This document shows, in pieces, positions 18,871 to 26,561 of a stretch of 45,581 bases of DNA (position 1 is the stretch's first letter; each line of letters starts with the position of its first letter). The stretch covers positions 1-45,581 of the forward strand of contig JAFTJD010000055.1 of assembly GCA_017456585.1 (NCBI GenBank), read 5' to 3'. The notes beneath the pieces are model-generated. The model was given only the letters and a program-made list of their open reading frames with translations, was not told where the DNA came from and searched no databases. The position numbers were made by a program, and so were the translations under genes. Origin of the DNA: Lachnospiraceae bacterium. Lineage in GTDB: Bacteria; Bacillota; Clostridia; Lachnospirales; Lachnospiraceae.

Positions 18871-19608
18871 CTATCTTATATAGTCAAGCGGGTCAACAGG
18901 TTCTCCTCCCTGTGTAAGCTTAATATAAAGATTACAGCCTTCTACCAGATAATACTTTGTAGGCTCATTCACATAGCCTATAACTTCGCCTTCTCTTATT
19001 GTATCCCCTTCAGATACTTCTAAGGATTTGAGCTGTCCATAGGTAAGTTCATAATCGCCTCCGAGCGACATAACCACATAAGTACCTATCTCTTCATTAC
19101 TTCCTATTTCCTTAACTACACAGTCTGCTGCTGCCTCTACAGGAGTATTAACCTCGCTTTGAACTAACATGGCAGGATTATACTTATATTGCTCAAGTGT
19201 AGGGAAATAGATACTTCCATCCATAGAATACTCTAACACTACATTTCCCTCAACCGGCCATGTCAATGTATCCTCGCTTGAGAACATAAGTGCAATAGGA
19301 GCCACGTCTACCGGATAATCGCTCTCTGTAGGTAACTCAGCAACCTGTGTTGTCTCTTCTGTCGGATTCTCAGCATCAACCGGTGTAGTTGTCTCTCTCT
19401 GATTGTCTGCAACGCGGTTACCGGTAGTTCCCTGTGTAGAATCCTCATTACCACTCTCGTTTAAATCAACATACGGTGTTTTCCCTGACTGAGAATTATT
19501 TATCACGGAAGCTACCGCAATCACTCCTGCCAAAGCAAACACCGCAACAAGTGTCAATGCCAGAAATGACTTCTCCTTAAAAAAGGAATTCTTAGAATTA
19601 TTTTTCAC
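18871..19608 (-). CDS. SpoIIQ-like M23 (LytM) domain protein with degenerate metal site
   Basis: A 245-residue membrane-anchored protein with one N-terminal transmembrane helix (about 13-36), a Ser/Thr/Glu-rich linker, and a C-terminal LytM domain from about 118. The domain has the family frame: WPVEGNVVLEY, TPVEAAADCVVKEIG, YELTYGQLKSLEVSEGDTI and GEVIGYV. The usual zinc ligands are absent: no HxxxD before the TPV segment, and NLYIKL replaces the HxH strand. It probably binds peptidoglycan or a partner rather than cutting. Position right after spoIIP and spoIID points to the engulfment complex, with SpoIIQ (partner of SpoIIIAH across the septum) as the closest role. GTG 19608 is chosen because GAGGTG lies six bases upstream. 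The SpoIIQ identity is inferred. Confidence 0.78.
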   Translation of the reverse strand: MKNNSKNSFFKEKSFLALTLVAVFALAGVIAVASVINNSQSGKTPYVDLNESGNEDSTQGTTGNRVADNQRETTTPVDAENPTEETTQVAELPTESDYPVDVAPIALMFSSEDTLTWPVEGNVVLEYSMDGSIYFPTLEQYKYNPAMLVQSEVNTPVEAAADCVVKEIGSNEEIGTYVVMSLGGDYELTYGQLKSLEVSEGDTIREGEVIGYVNEPTKYYLVEGCNLYIKLTQGGEPVDPLDYIR

Positions 19609-19674
19609 ATTTATCACCTCAGCAATATTTTGCCCGAAATAAATGTGCTTATTCATAAATATAATAAAATCCGG

Positions 19675-20604
19675 CTATGAGATGTATTTAATTATTACAT
19701 CCGAATAATAGTAATTAATTATATCCTTATATTTATAGCCCTCCTTCGCAAGTTCATTTGCTCCATATATGCTGATTCCGTAACCGTGCCCTACCCCTTT
19801 TACGATAAAACGCGTCTGTCCTTTATATTCCTCAAAGACAAATGAAGGCGAATTAAGCCCAAGCCGCTTGCAAAACAGCTCTGCTCTTATTGAAATCCCA
19901 TACATATTAATATTCTCTACATATCCGTCCGTTTTCTCAACATCCATCACATAGCTTAACGGCAATCCGCTCATCGCATATTGTTCCTTTAGCTGTCCGC
20001 TCCCGTCATCAAGTAAATCAATGACAGTCTCATCCGAATATGTAGTAATCTGCTGAAACTCTCCTGACTCTATATCCTTCGCTGATTCCTTCTTCTTTAA
20101 ATAAGTATATTCTTCTCCAAGCAGACTTCCGTCCCTGGTATGCCCTATGCTTATTCTGTGAAAAAGTGCATCTATGTAGTCAGCATTTCTATCCATAATC
20201 ACATAGCCGCTTGTTTCACCCACAGCTTCTTCAAATGTTCTGTAATACTTTACAAAATTGTCCTCACCCCATTTATCCGCCATTTCCTTATAAGACAGAT
20301 ATTCTAACGGTAAAATGTTCGCATCTATCCTATGCTCCCAATTCATTGCTTTTAATATAGTAGTTCTTATCACGATTGACATTGCTTTTAAGCACTCCGG
20401 CTCCGTCTCCGGCGGAAGATATGCCGCTAGTACCATAATAATATATCTTTCCATGTCAAATTCCGTATCTCCCATAACAACCCGATATTCACCCGTATAC
20501 AAATTTTCATATGTACCTTTCTCATTTCTTTTACCCGCAATCAGCACAAGCATTCCCGGCAACAATAATATAAATATAGAAAGAACTATTATTTTCTTAT
20601 TCAT
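19675..20604 (-). CDS. spoIID: SpoIID-family engulfment protein with altered catalytic position
   Basis: SpoIID is a septal lytic transglycosylase that works with SpoIIP and SpoIIM to thin peptidoglycan during engulfment. The 309-residue protein has an N-terminal membrane anchor (about 4-24), the N-terminal SpoIID block around MERYIIMVLAAYLPPETEPE (51-70), and the C-terminal block GVGHGYGISIYGANELAKEGY ending in YYYSDVII. In well-studied SpoIID the residue after the second small residue of VxAxE is the catalytic glutamate; here it is Tyr62. The gene start overlaps the spoIIP stop by four bases (ATGA), implying coupled translation. I use the name spoIID for family and context. Whether this copy is an active enzyme is open, and another SpoIID may exist elsewhere in the genome. 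Confidence 0.85.
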   Translation of the reverse strand: MNKKIIVLSIFILLLPGMLVLIAGKRNEKGTYENLYTGEYRVVMGDTEFDMERYIIMVLAAYLPPETEPECLKAMSIVIRTTILKAMNWEHRIDANILPLEYLSYKEMADKWGEDNFVKYYRTFEEAVGETSGYVIMDRNADYIDALFHRISIGHTRDGSLLGEEYTYLKKKESAKDIESGEFQQITTYSDETVIDLLDDGSGQLKEQYAMSGLPLSYVMDVEKTDGYVENINMYGISIRAELFCKRLGLNSPSFVFEEYKGQTRFIVKGVGHGYGISIYGANELAKEGYKYKDIINYYYSDVIIKYIS

Positions 20605-21911
20605 TTTAACACCTCGCCAAGCATCACAGCCAAAAGTTCTACAGAATTCCTTGCCTCTTCAACGGTATTAGTCTGTGCACCAAGCTCAACCAGAACACTT
20701 CTTGGTTCATAATGAAGATTATATCTGTATGCTTTTATGATAATCCTTCTCATGAGATTCGGAAAATATGCTTCACCCTTAAGCTGCAGTTGGAAGCTGA
20801 ATGCCAGATTATCCGCTATATACGGATTATAAAGGTAGGAAATACTCTCGTTCTCCAATCTGCTTATTCCGTTAACGAACATTATTTTCGCCGCTTTTTT
20901 ACCATTATACTCCGTCACGAGATGCACATCCTCGTTAACTCCATCCCTATGGAGGTCAATTATGACTTCAATATCCGGATATGTCGCCAGGATTCCATCC
21001 AAAGCTCCTTCCGCATATGCATATGCCATGCTTCTATCTATCTCACCATTAAGTGAATCAAATGCCGTTGTAACATGAAGAACCTCATATCCATAGTCTC
21101 TTTCTAGTATGGTAGCAAGATATTCTCCCATACCTACAACCGTGTCCTCTGTCACTCCCGGTCGCGAATCCTTGTATGCTTCTGAGGCATGCGTATGATA
21201 TATAAGAATCTGCGGTGTCTTTTTTTCATTTATTTCAAGCGACATATCCTTATCAAGCATATTAGACACATTTAATATCTGATTGTTAACTGTAGTGTTT
21301 AGTTCCACGGCATAGAATTTACGTATCAGGAAATCAAAATCACTAAGCTGTGCCCTGTTATATATGGTCCCTATTACAGCCGGTGCAACAGGCGAAATCG
21401 TAGGCACTGCTGCTGCCTCCTCTTTATCCTCTGTATTTTCTTTATTATCGTCTTCTTTATCTTCACTATCCTTATCGGCCTCTGTAATATTCACAGGCAA
21501 ATGACTTACAATAGGAATCCCTTCTATAGTCGATGACTCATTATAATTCTCGTTTTCATTAATAATTTCAGACAGTATGCCCACATACTGTCCGTCTTCT
21601 ATCGGATAAGCTGTCCCATTTTGATACATACCTTTAGCCCACAGATTAACCTCATCAAATATCCATCCGGGATTATCCTGCTCTTTTGTCGCACTCATAA
21701 AATAAGAAAAAGTAGCCTCGTATTTTTCAAGTGTATCTATACCTAAGCCTTCAAACATACTCGATAAGCTACTTCCTACCACTTCCAAAAAAGCTTTTCC
21801 ATAGACAAGCCTGCTTCCCTTAGCCATAATACTAATTCCCAGAACAAGCACACCCATCCACATCGTCATGCGCAGAATAATCCTAAACTTTCTCCTAACC
21901 TTCCATCTCAT
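20601..21911 (-). CDS. spoIIP: Stage II sporulation protein P (peptidoglycan amidase/endopeptidase)
   Basis: SpoIIP removes stem peptides from septal peptidoglycan in the mother cell and is essential for engulfment. The 436-residue protein has one N-terminal transmembrane helix (about 11-31), a long divergent extracellular region, and an acidic low-complexity linker (about 143-168, D/E/K-rich). The C-terminal amidase domain from about 230 shows the metal-site motifs intact: LIYHTHASEAY (His239, His241) and IDLHRDG (His321), with VVGMGEYLATIL between. It is the first gene of the cluster, with GAGGAGGT before the ATG, and overlaps spoIID by four bases. In Bacillus it follows gpr in the same order as here. 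Confidence 0.95.
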   Translation of the reverse strand: MRWKVRRKFRIILRMTMWMGVLVLGISIMAKGSRLVYGKAFLEVVGSSLSSMFEGLGIDTLEKYEATFSYFMSATKEQDNPGWIFDEVNLWAKGMYQNGTAYPIEDGQYVGILSEIINENENYNESSTIEGIPIVSHLPVNITEADKDSEDKEDDNKENTEDKEEAAAVPTISPVAPAVIGTIYNRAQLSDFDFLIRKFYAVELNTTVNNQILNVSNMLDKDMSLEINEKKTPQILIYHTHASEAYKDSRPGVTEDTVVGMGEYLATILERDYGYEVLHVTTAFDSLNGEIDRSMAYAYAEGALDGILATYPDIEVIIDLHRDGVNEDVHLVTEYNGKKAAKIMFVNGISRLENESISYLYNPYIADNLAFSFQLQLKGEAYFPNLMRRIIIKAYRYNLHYEPRSVLVELGAQTNTVEEARNSVELLAVMLGEVLK

Positions 21912-22007
21912 GCTGACCTTACCTCCTCAGTCTGAAGAGAGTTTTAAGTTGCTGTTTTTTTGCAAATATATAATATTATATTCACCCTTGGCTTAAGTTA
22001 GTACTCC

Positions 22008-22898
22008 TTATTCAATTATGCCCATGCATATGGCTTTTGCCAAAGTATCACTCATATTCACGACACTTTCATCTACATTCTTCGGAGTAAGGAACATCGT
22101 CTTTAGATTTTCGTCAAGAAGCTCATATACTAACGCCCTTCTTTCTTCCTGACTGAGAAATTTGTACTCTATATCCAGTGCATCCATTAATCTTCCCATG
22201 GTATCAGAGGCAATTGTCGTAGCGTCTACAACAGTCGGAATTCCCAGTGCTATAACCGGCACGCCCATGCTTTCCTTATCTATTGCATTTCTATGATTAC
22301 CAACGCCTGACCCGGGACTTATTCCGGCATCAGAAAGCTGTATTGTGGCATTTAGCCTCTTTACATTTCTGGCAGCAAGTGCATCTAAAGCTATAATCGC
22401 CGTAGGCTTGGTTTCCTCTACTACACCTTTGACAACTACTGCTGTTTCTATGCCGGTCTGCGCCATAACTCCCGGTGCAATAGCACTTATCTGATTCTCT
22501 CCATCCTCACTGTAATGTCTGTTTACACAAAGTCTGTCTACTATCCAAGGTCCGAGTGCATCCGGAGTCACCTGTCTGTTACCAAGTCCAACCACAAGCA
22601 CTGATTTACGCAATTCCGGTGGCAAAAGTTTTCTAATATATTCACTGATTACCGCTGCTAACTCTTCCTCTACTTCGAACCATGTAGGCTCACCTACCTC
22701 TATGGTAAGATAATTTCCTTTTACCTTCCCCATCTTCCCTGCTGCCTCTTCCGTATCTATCGAAACAGTAGTAATCAGAAAGCCGTCTCTGTTTTCTTCT
22801 GTAACCGTCACACCATCAAGCTGCTGCCCTTTCTGCTCCATATCCTCTCTAACTTCAAGTGCAAGATCAGTACGCACATTAAAAGCCTCTGTTCCCAT
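22008..22898 (-). CDS. gpr: Germination protease Gpr
   Basis: Gpr (peptidase family A25) is made as an inactive tetrameric zymogen in the forespore and degrades small acid-soluble spore proteins during germination. The 296-residue protein starts with a short propeptide leading into FNVRTDLALEVRE, the conserved N-terminal block. It contains VVGLGNRQVTPDALGPWIVD and IALDALAARNVKRLNATIQL, then SDAGISPGSGVGNHR and ALGIPTVVDATTI, which are all family signatures. In the forespore it would normally be under sigma-F/G control, but I could not confirm a promoter by eye. It lies 96 bases upstream of spoIIP, as in other Firmicutes, and diverges from rpsT. Confidence 0.97.
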   Translation of the reverse strand: MGTEAFNVRTDLALEVREDMEQKGQQLDGVTVTEENRDGFLITTVSIDTEEAAGKMGKVKGNYLTIEVGEPTWFEVEEELAAVISEYIRKLLPPELRKSVLVVGLGNRQVTPDALGPWIVDRLCVNRHYSEDGENQISAIAPGVMAQTGIETAVVVKGVVEETKPTAIIALDALAARNVKRLNATIQLSDAGISPGSGVGNHRNAIDKESMGVPVIALGIPTVVDATTIASDTMGRLMDALDIEYKFLSQEERRALVYELLDENLKTMFLTPKNVDESVVNMSDTLAKAICMGIIE

Positions 22899-23021
22899 AA
22901 ATATCCCCCTAATCTATCTTCAAAAAAATATTTCATACATATTTATAATTAAAGAAAAAACTGTACTCTCTTCATATGATTTACATTTTTTCATATTTTA
23001 TGAATTTTTTTATTTTTACTA

Positions 23022-23050
23022 TTGACAGAATGGTAAGAATACACTAGAAT
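23022..23050 (+). promoter_or_regulatory. Promoter of rpsT
   Basis: TTGACA (23022-23027) and TAGAAT (23045-23050) are 17 bp apart, a strong vegetative promoter fitting a ribosomal protein gene. The leader to the start codon is about 88 bases. Confidence 0.85.
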
Positions 23051-23060
23051 GTAATAGCAT

Positions 23061-23099
23061 GTTTACATTAGACCGTCCGTGTCCGTGTTTAATGCAAAC
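23061..23099 (+). ncRNA. Possible structured 5' leader of rpsT
   Basis: GTTTACATTA (23061-23070) can pair with TAATGCAAAC (23090-23099) with one mismatch, closing a 19-base C/G/T-rich loop. Bacterial ribosomal genes often carry autoregulatory leaders. That this is one is inference from position only. Confidence 0.4.
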
Positions 23100-23144
23100 C
23101 GGTGCGACTAATACAAATATACTATTTATATGGAGGTGTACGGA

Positions 23145-23408
23145 TTGGCTAATATTAAATCTGCTAAGAAGAGAATTGACGTTATTAAGACAAGAACAGA
23201 CAGAAACAAAGCTATCAAGTCTCGTGTGAAGACATATATTAAGAAGGTAGACGCTGCTATTGCTGCTGGAGACAAGGCTGCTGCTCAGGCTGCATTACTC
23301 GACGCTACATCTGAGATTGATAAGGCAACATCTAAGGGAGTTTTCCACAAGAATACAGCTTCCCGTAAGGTTTCTCGTTTAACACTCGCTGTTAACAAGC
23401 TTGCTTAA
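23145..23408 (+). CDS. rpsT: 30S ribosomal protein S20
   Basis: S20 binds 16S rRNA early in small-subunit assembly. The 87-residue basic helical protein begins LANIKSAKKRIDVIKT, where the first codon TTG is read as methionine. It continues with KAIKSRVKTYIKKVDAAI and ends with KGVFHKNTASRKVSRLTLAVNKL, all typical. The start at TTG 23145 is required by family alignment and lies eight bases after TGGAGGT. An in-frame ATG at 23130 overlaps that ribosome-binding site and would add five residues. A TTG start on such a highly made protein is known to limit S20 expression in some bacteria. It is monocistronic, with a strong terminator. Confidence 0.98.
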   Translation: MANIKSAKKRIDVIKTRTDRNKAIKSRVKTYIKKVDAAIAAGDKAAAQAALLDATSEIDKATSKGVFHKNTASRKVSRLTLAVNKLA

Positions 23409-23427
23409 TTTTTATGAATATAATGAA

Positions 23428-23458
23428 GGCTACCACGATGTGGTAGCCTTTTTTATTT
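23428..23458 (+). terminator. Rho-independent terminator of rpsT
   Basis: GGCTACCAC (23428-23436) and GTGGTAGCC (23440-23448) make a perfect 9-bp stem with a GAT loop, followed by TTTTTTATTTT. Confidence 0.95.
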
Positions 23459-23549
23459 TCATCTTTTGTGCTATGAGGTTGTCCCTAAGGCTCAAATATT
23501 GTACTGAGACACTTCTGGTCATCGGGAGCCCTACCATTAACTTTGACCC

Positions 23550-24230
23550 TCATCCAATAAACTTCTTAATATCTCTTTCTTTGGCTTCCGGATTCAAAAT
23601 TAAAATACGCTCTCTTATTTTCTCATACGCCTCATCTACAGATATATTAGGCGTCAGGTCTTCGCCCCAAAAGTCTTCCACTGTGGTAAAAACAGTGCTC
23701 TTCCAACCGTAGGGTTCACCCGTGCGACTTAACTTTTGTGTTTTTCCACACATGGTAACAAAAAGATTCTTTTGCAGATTGGTAAGTGCCCTGTCAAATT
23801 GTCCTGAAGTTTCCTTGGCAATACCACATTCTCTTTTCAAATCATGCAACGCCATATGTCCATTTTGTTCTATGGCTTCATATATTCTTTTTTCCAGTAG
23901 CCCCACTTTACCATCATGATACCATTCACCAAATGTAAGCCCTTGTCTGCGGACTACAAGAAAATAAGGATACCACTCCTTTGTAATATATCCGCTTGTC
24001 CCAAAGAAAACCTTTCCATATGCGATATCATCCCGTTCCTCCAGCACTCGCATTCTCCATTCCCAAGGGTCTGTTTCCGAGTCTCCCGTATGCCATGCTA
24101 TAGAACATCCGGGTATAGAATCATTCCAGTTAAAAGGGATAATAGCATAGATTCCTTTAGCATTACCGCCACCCATTGAAAATCCGCTTTTTAGTAACTC
24201 ATCACAAAACTCAACAAAAGAATTAACCAT
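23550..24230 (-). CDS. AlkZ-related winged-helix protein
   Basis: A 226-residue cytoplasmic protein resembling the group annotated as AlkZ-related in Lachnospiraceae. AlkZ/YcaQ proteins are winged-helix DNA glycosylases that unhook crosslinks or remove bulky bases. Remembered family features are present: AWHTGDSETDPWEWRMRVLE near 46-66, IAYGKVFFGTSGYITKEWYP next, and a central region with LKRECGIAKETSGQFDRALTNLQ that fits a winged helix. It is shorter than true AlkZ (about 360 residues) and I cannot see the QxQ catalytic motif, so glycosylase activity is not claimed. The start at 24230 is set by GGTGGAG upstream. It is the last gene of the WYL-VOC operon, directly after a broken oxidase gene. 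Confidence 0.65.
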   Translation of the reverse strand: MVNSFVEFCDELLKSGFSMGGGNAKGIYAIIPFNWNDSIPGCSIAWHTGDSETDPWEWRMRVLEERDDIAYGKVFFGTSGYITKEWYPYFLVVRRQGLTFGEWYHDGKVGLLEKRIYEAIEQNGHMALHDLKRECGIAKETSGQFDRALTNLQKNLFVTMCGKTQKLSRTGEPYGWKSTVFTTVEDFWGEDLTPNISVDEAYEKIRERILILNPEAKERDIKKFIG

Positions 24231-24240
24231 GTCTCCACCC

Positions 24241-24564
24241 TCAAATATTTCCTCTTGTAGACTCCCAATCAATAAAAAGATTATAACTGTCTGCCACAAA
24301 CTTTAACACTACATAACTGGGTGCTTCCGAACCTTCATAATGATTTGACATTACGCCATACCGCATTTCACGCTTTACCTCCAGATCTGTAATGACTTCC
24401 ATGTTTACCTTCAAAGAAATATGATACTTTAGAGAATTGAAGCACACGCAAGCATCCTTACATAACTGATTTCGTTCCGTCCTAGTACCAAATCCTGTAC
24501 AAAAAGTAATCCAGTGAATTCCCTCTACCTTTGAGAAAGTGATAGTAGTTGTGGTGGAACGACC
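24241..24564 (-). pseudogene. 5'-truncated pyridoxamine 5'-phosphate oxidase-like gene
   Basis: An open stretch of 108 codons with no start of its own. It encodes the C-terminal two-thirds of a split-barrel flavin-binding protein of the PNPOx/general-stress-protein-26 type. Recognisable parts are GIHWITFCTGFGTRTERNQL, the strand with VNMEVITDLEVKREM, and NHYEGSEAPSYVVLKF followed by a closing DWESTRGNI, equivalent to the HFPGG..DPnYvvLkF ending of the family. The N-terminal strand and start are missing. The fragment begins immediately after the VOC gene stop and in the same frame, which suggests that a deletion joined the VOC 3' end to the oxidase remnant. It is probably non-functional unless readthrough occurs. 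Confidence 0.7.
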
Positions 24565-24963
24565 TTACCACTTCAATAAATACCAGCAAATACCAAATTT
24601 ATCTACGATATCAGCACTCAAGGTATCCCATGGGAGTTTTCCAAGTGGTCTTATAACAACACCTCCCACTATCAATAATTCATAGGCTTTTTTGAGTTCT
24701 TCCTCCGTATCAAAATCTATTCCATGACTTGCAATAGGAACTACTTTATCAGACGCCGCTTCGTGAATTGATTTGATCAAACTTCCGGTAGTTGCTTCCG
24801 AAAGTGCAAATATTTCCAGACCATTCTTACACATTGGTGCATGCATATAGGTTCCATCTGGAAATTTGGCATATCCTTCTCCCACTGTTAAACCAAACGC
24901 TTCTTTATAAAGTTCCACTGCTTCTATTGTATTTTGTATGTATAAGGTCATACCCAATTTCAT
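24565..24963 (-). CDS. VOC-family protein (glyoxalase/dioxygenase superfamily, PhnB-like)
   Basis: A 132-residue protein with the paired beta-alpha-beta-beta-beta fold of the vicinal oxygen chelate superfamily. The N-terminal module is MTLYIQNTIEAVELYKEAFGL with GEGYAKFPDGTYMHAPM. The C-terminal module includes ELKKAYELLIVGGVVIRPLG, LPWDTLSADIVDKFGICW, and ends WYLLKW, a layout usual for PhnB-like single-domain proteins. Substrate is unknown; such proteins include metal-dependent lyases and antibiotic-binding proteins. It follows a second VOC gene by 14 bases and the two are probably co-transcribed from the WYL regulator promoter. Confidence 0.85.
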   Translation of the reverse strand: MKLGMTLYIQNTIEAVELYKEAFGLTVGEGYAKFPDGTYMHAPMCKNGLEIFALSEATTGSLIKSIHEAASDKVVPIASHGIDFDTEEELKKAYELLIVGGVVIRPLGKLPWDTLSADIVDKFGICWYLLKW

Positions 24964-24977
24964 GCTATATCCCCCTA

Positions 24978-25382
24978 TTACTCAAATATTCGTATGATAT
25001 AACCATCAATAGTAGTGATTTCGCAGGTCTTACCACCCCAAGGTTGGTGTACTATCTCGGTTATTTTATCCCAGCCTTTTGCTGTAATATATTCATGCAT
25101 ATTCTCAATCCCCTGCACTTGCATAAATGATATTACCTCTTTTGCTGGTTCACCATAGAACATATGAAAACCTGTAAATGGAGCCAAATGTGTTATCTCC
25201 ACTTCAGGAATCATTTCAAAAACTGCTCCATAACATCCATTTCCCTGTTCATCTCGTTCCACAACATTACTGTACCAACCAAGGATGTCTTCAAACCATT
25301 TAACCGTATCATCCATGTTTTTAGTAAAATAAACCGCAGCATTTTCTTTAACATAATAACCTTTTTCACCAAATCTGCTCAT
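24978..25382 (-). CDS. VOC-family protein (second copy, divergent)
   Basis: A 134-residue VOC superfamily protein. The first module reads AAVYFTKNMDDTVKWFEDILGWYSNVVERDEQGNG with YGAVFEMIPE, and the second contains SFMQVQGIENMHEYI, WDKITEIVHQPWGGKTCEIT and the end IDGYIIRIFE. Only remote similarity to the neighbouring VOC protein is visible, so they are not a recent duplication. I start at 25382 because GGAGG lies seven bases upstream; the frame is open further upstream but without a ribosome-binding site. The gene is 58 bases after the WYL regulator, a very common pairing in Clostridia in which the regulator controls small-molecule-binding VOC proteins. Confidence 0.85.
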   Translation of the reverse strand: MSRFGEKGYYVKENAAVYFTKNMDDTVKWFEDILGWYSNVVERDEQGNGCYGAVFEMIPEVEITHLAPFTGFHMFYGEPAKEVISFMQVQGIENMHEYITAKGWDKITEIVHQPWGGKTCEITTIDGYIIRIFE

Positions 25383-25440
25383 ATGTAACCTCCGTTTTTT
25401 CTCTAAGGTATCACACCAAACACGACACCTGTGTGTCATG

Positions 25441-26340
25441 TTACAAATATTTTTTGGAAATAGCAGCAAGTGTACTTTTCATTTTCTCCACCATCTCAGG
25501 CGGTTCAATTACCTCCACTTTATCTCCCAAACTCAAAAACCAAGGCAACGCATCATCCGCACTATTAAATCCCCATTTGGCATATAATTTGCCATCATCC
25601 ATTACCGTAAATGAATCCGGTCCATATTCCTCTACCAATTTATATTTAACACCGGAATCATAAATTGCCGTAACAAAATAATCATCCGTCATATGCGAAC
25701 CAAATTGCAATTTGTCATCAGGGATTGCACGAGCTTCGTATTCTTCTCCACTAATCTGCAAATCCCACAGCCGTCTTAATTTATACAAGCGAAAATCCTG
25801 ACGTTCTTTGCAGTAACCAAACACATACCAATCAGACCACATAAAATAAATCCGATATGGTTCAATGAATTTGTCCGCTTCGCCCTTATTATAATAATAG
25901 CGAAAGCTAATACATCTCCGCTCATTAATCGCCTTCTTAATCAGTTCAATTTTAGTAGCGAATGATGTTTTATAAAATGATGCTAAATCTATGGTCATAT
26001 GGTCAATTAAATCAAGTGAATCCTTAGCACCTATTTTCGAAGCCAACTTGTCTGCACTTCGGGAAGTAGAAACACTGTCTAATGTTTTCAAACCAGTAAA
26101 TACCGCAGATAACTCCTGCTCCGTAAAAACAGTGGTATCCAGTGCAAACCCTTCCATTAAAGAGATTCCACCATTTGTACCTTGCGTAGTAACGATAGGA
26201 ATTCCTGCACGACAGATTTCCTCAATATCCCTGTTGATAGTTCGTCTGGACACTTCAAACTTATCTGCCAGATATGGAGCAGTTACTTTTTCTTTCTGCT
26301 GCAATGTAGTAATAATACCAATTAAGCGTTCTATTTTCAT
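25441..26340 (-). CDS. YafY/DeoR-type HTH-WYL transcriptional regulator
   Basis: A 299-residue regulator. The N-terminal winged helix (HTH_11) reads RLIGIITTLQQKEKVTAPYL and EVSRRTINRDIEEICRAG, followed by IPIVTTQGTNGGISLMEGF. The WYL domain (about 135-215) has INERRCISFRYYYNKGEADK, RIYFMWSDWYVFGYCKERQD and FRLYKLRRLWDL, then a C-terminal WCX module ending near FLSLGDKVEVIEPPEM. Family members sense small molecules or nucleotides and regulate the genes next to them. This protein probably controls the two VOC genes and the AlkZ-related gene downstream. It has its own promoter and is the first gene of that operon. Confidence 0.93.
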   Translation of the reverse strand: MKIERLIGIITTLQQKEKVTAPYLADKFEVSRRTINRDIEEICRAGIPIVTTQGTNGGISLMEGFALDTTVFTEQELSAVFTGLKTLDSVSTSRSADKLASKIGAKDSLDLIDHMTIDLASFYKTSFATKIELIKKAINERRCISFRYYYNKGEADKFIEPYRIYFMWSDWYVFGYCKERQDFRLYKLRRLWDLQISGEEYEARAIPDDKLQFGSHMTDDYFVTAIYDSGVKYKLVEEYGPDSFTVMDDGKLYAKWGFNSADDALPWFLSLGDKVEVIEPPEMVEKMKSTLAAISKKYL

Positions 26341-26370
26341 ATGTGAATCCTTATTTTTTATCTGTAAATT

Positions 26371-26399
26371 ATTGTACCGACATATAATATCAAGTCCAA
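26371..26399 (-). promoter_or_regulatory. Promoter of the WYL-VOC operon
   Basis: On the minus strand TTGGAC (26399-26394) and TACAAT (26376-26371) are separated by 17 bp, about 30 bases before the regulator start codon. Confidence 0.7.
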
Positions 26400-26442
26400 C
26401 TTCTTATCAAGCTCACTCTGCTCTTGACCTGAGCCTCCATCG

Positions 26443-26525
26443 CATGTGGACTAACGACAACACGGCAATCCAATGCCGATGGCAAAGGTTGTCATGACAA
26501 AAAGTCTACCACATGCTACTCATGT
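26443..26525. repeat. Imperfect nested inverted repeat of unknown origin
   Basis: CATGTGG (26443-26449) faces CCACATG (26519-26525). Inside, ACAAC/GTTGT and GGCA/TGCC arms can pair. The element lies in a gene-free stretch between the WYL operon and the island genes and has higher G+C than its flanks. It could be a mobile-element end or a structured RNA. I see no protein and no direct repeats. Confidence 0.4.
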
Positions 26526-26561
26526 AAAGAGCGGCGTACAATACACTACTTTAATAGTGAC

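Noticed and set aside
26371..26561. tRNA or riboswitch in the gap before the WYL operon
   Set aside because: No cloverleaf or known aptamer core could be recognised; only imperfect inverted repeats are present.
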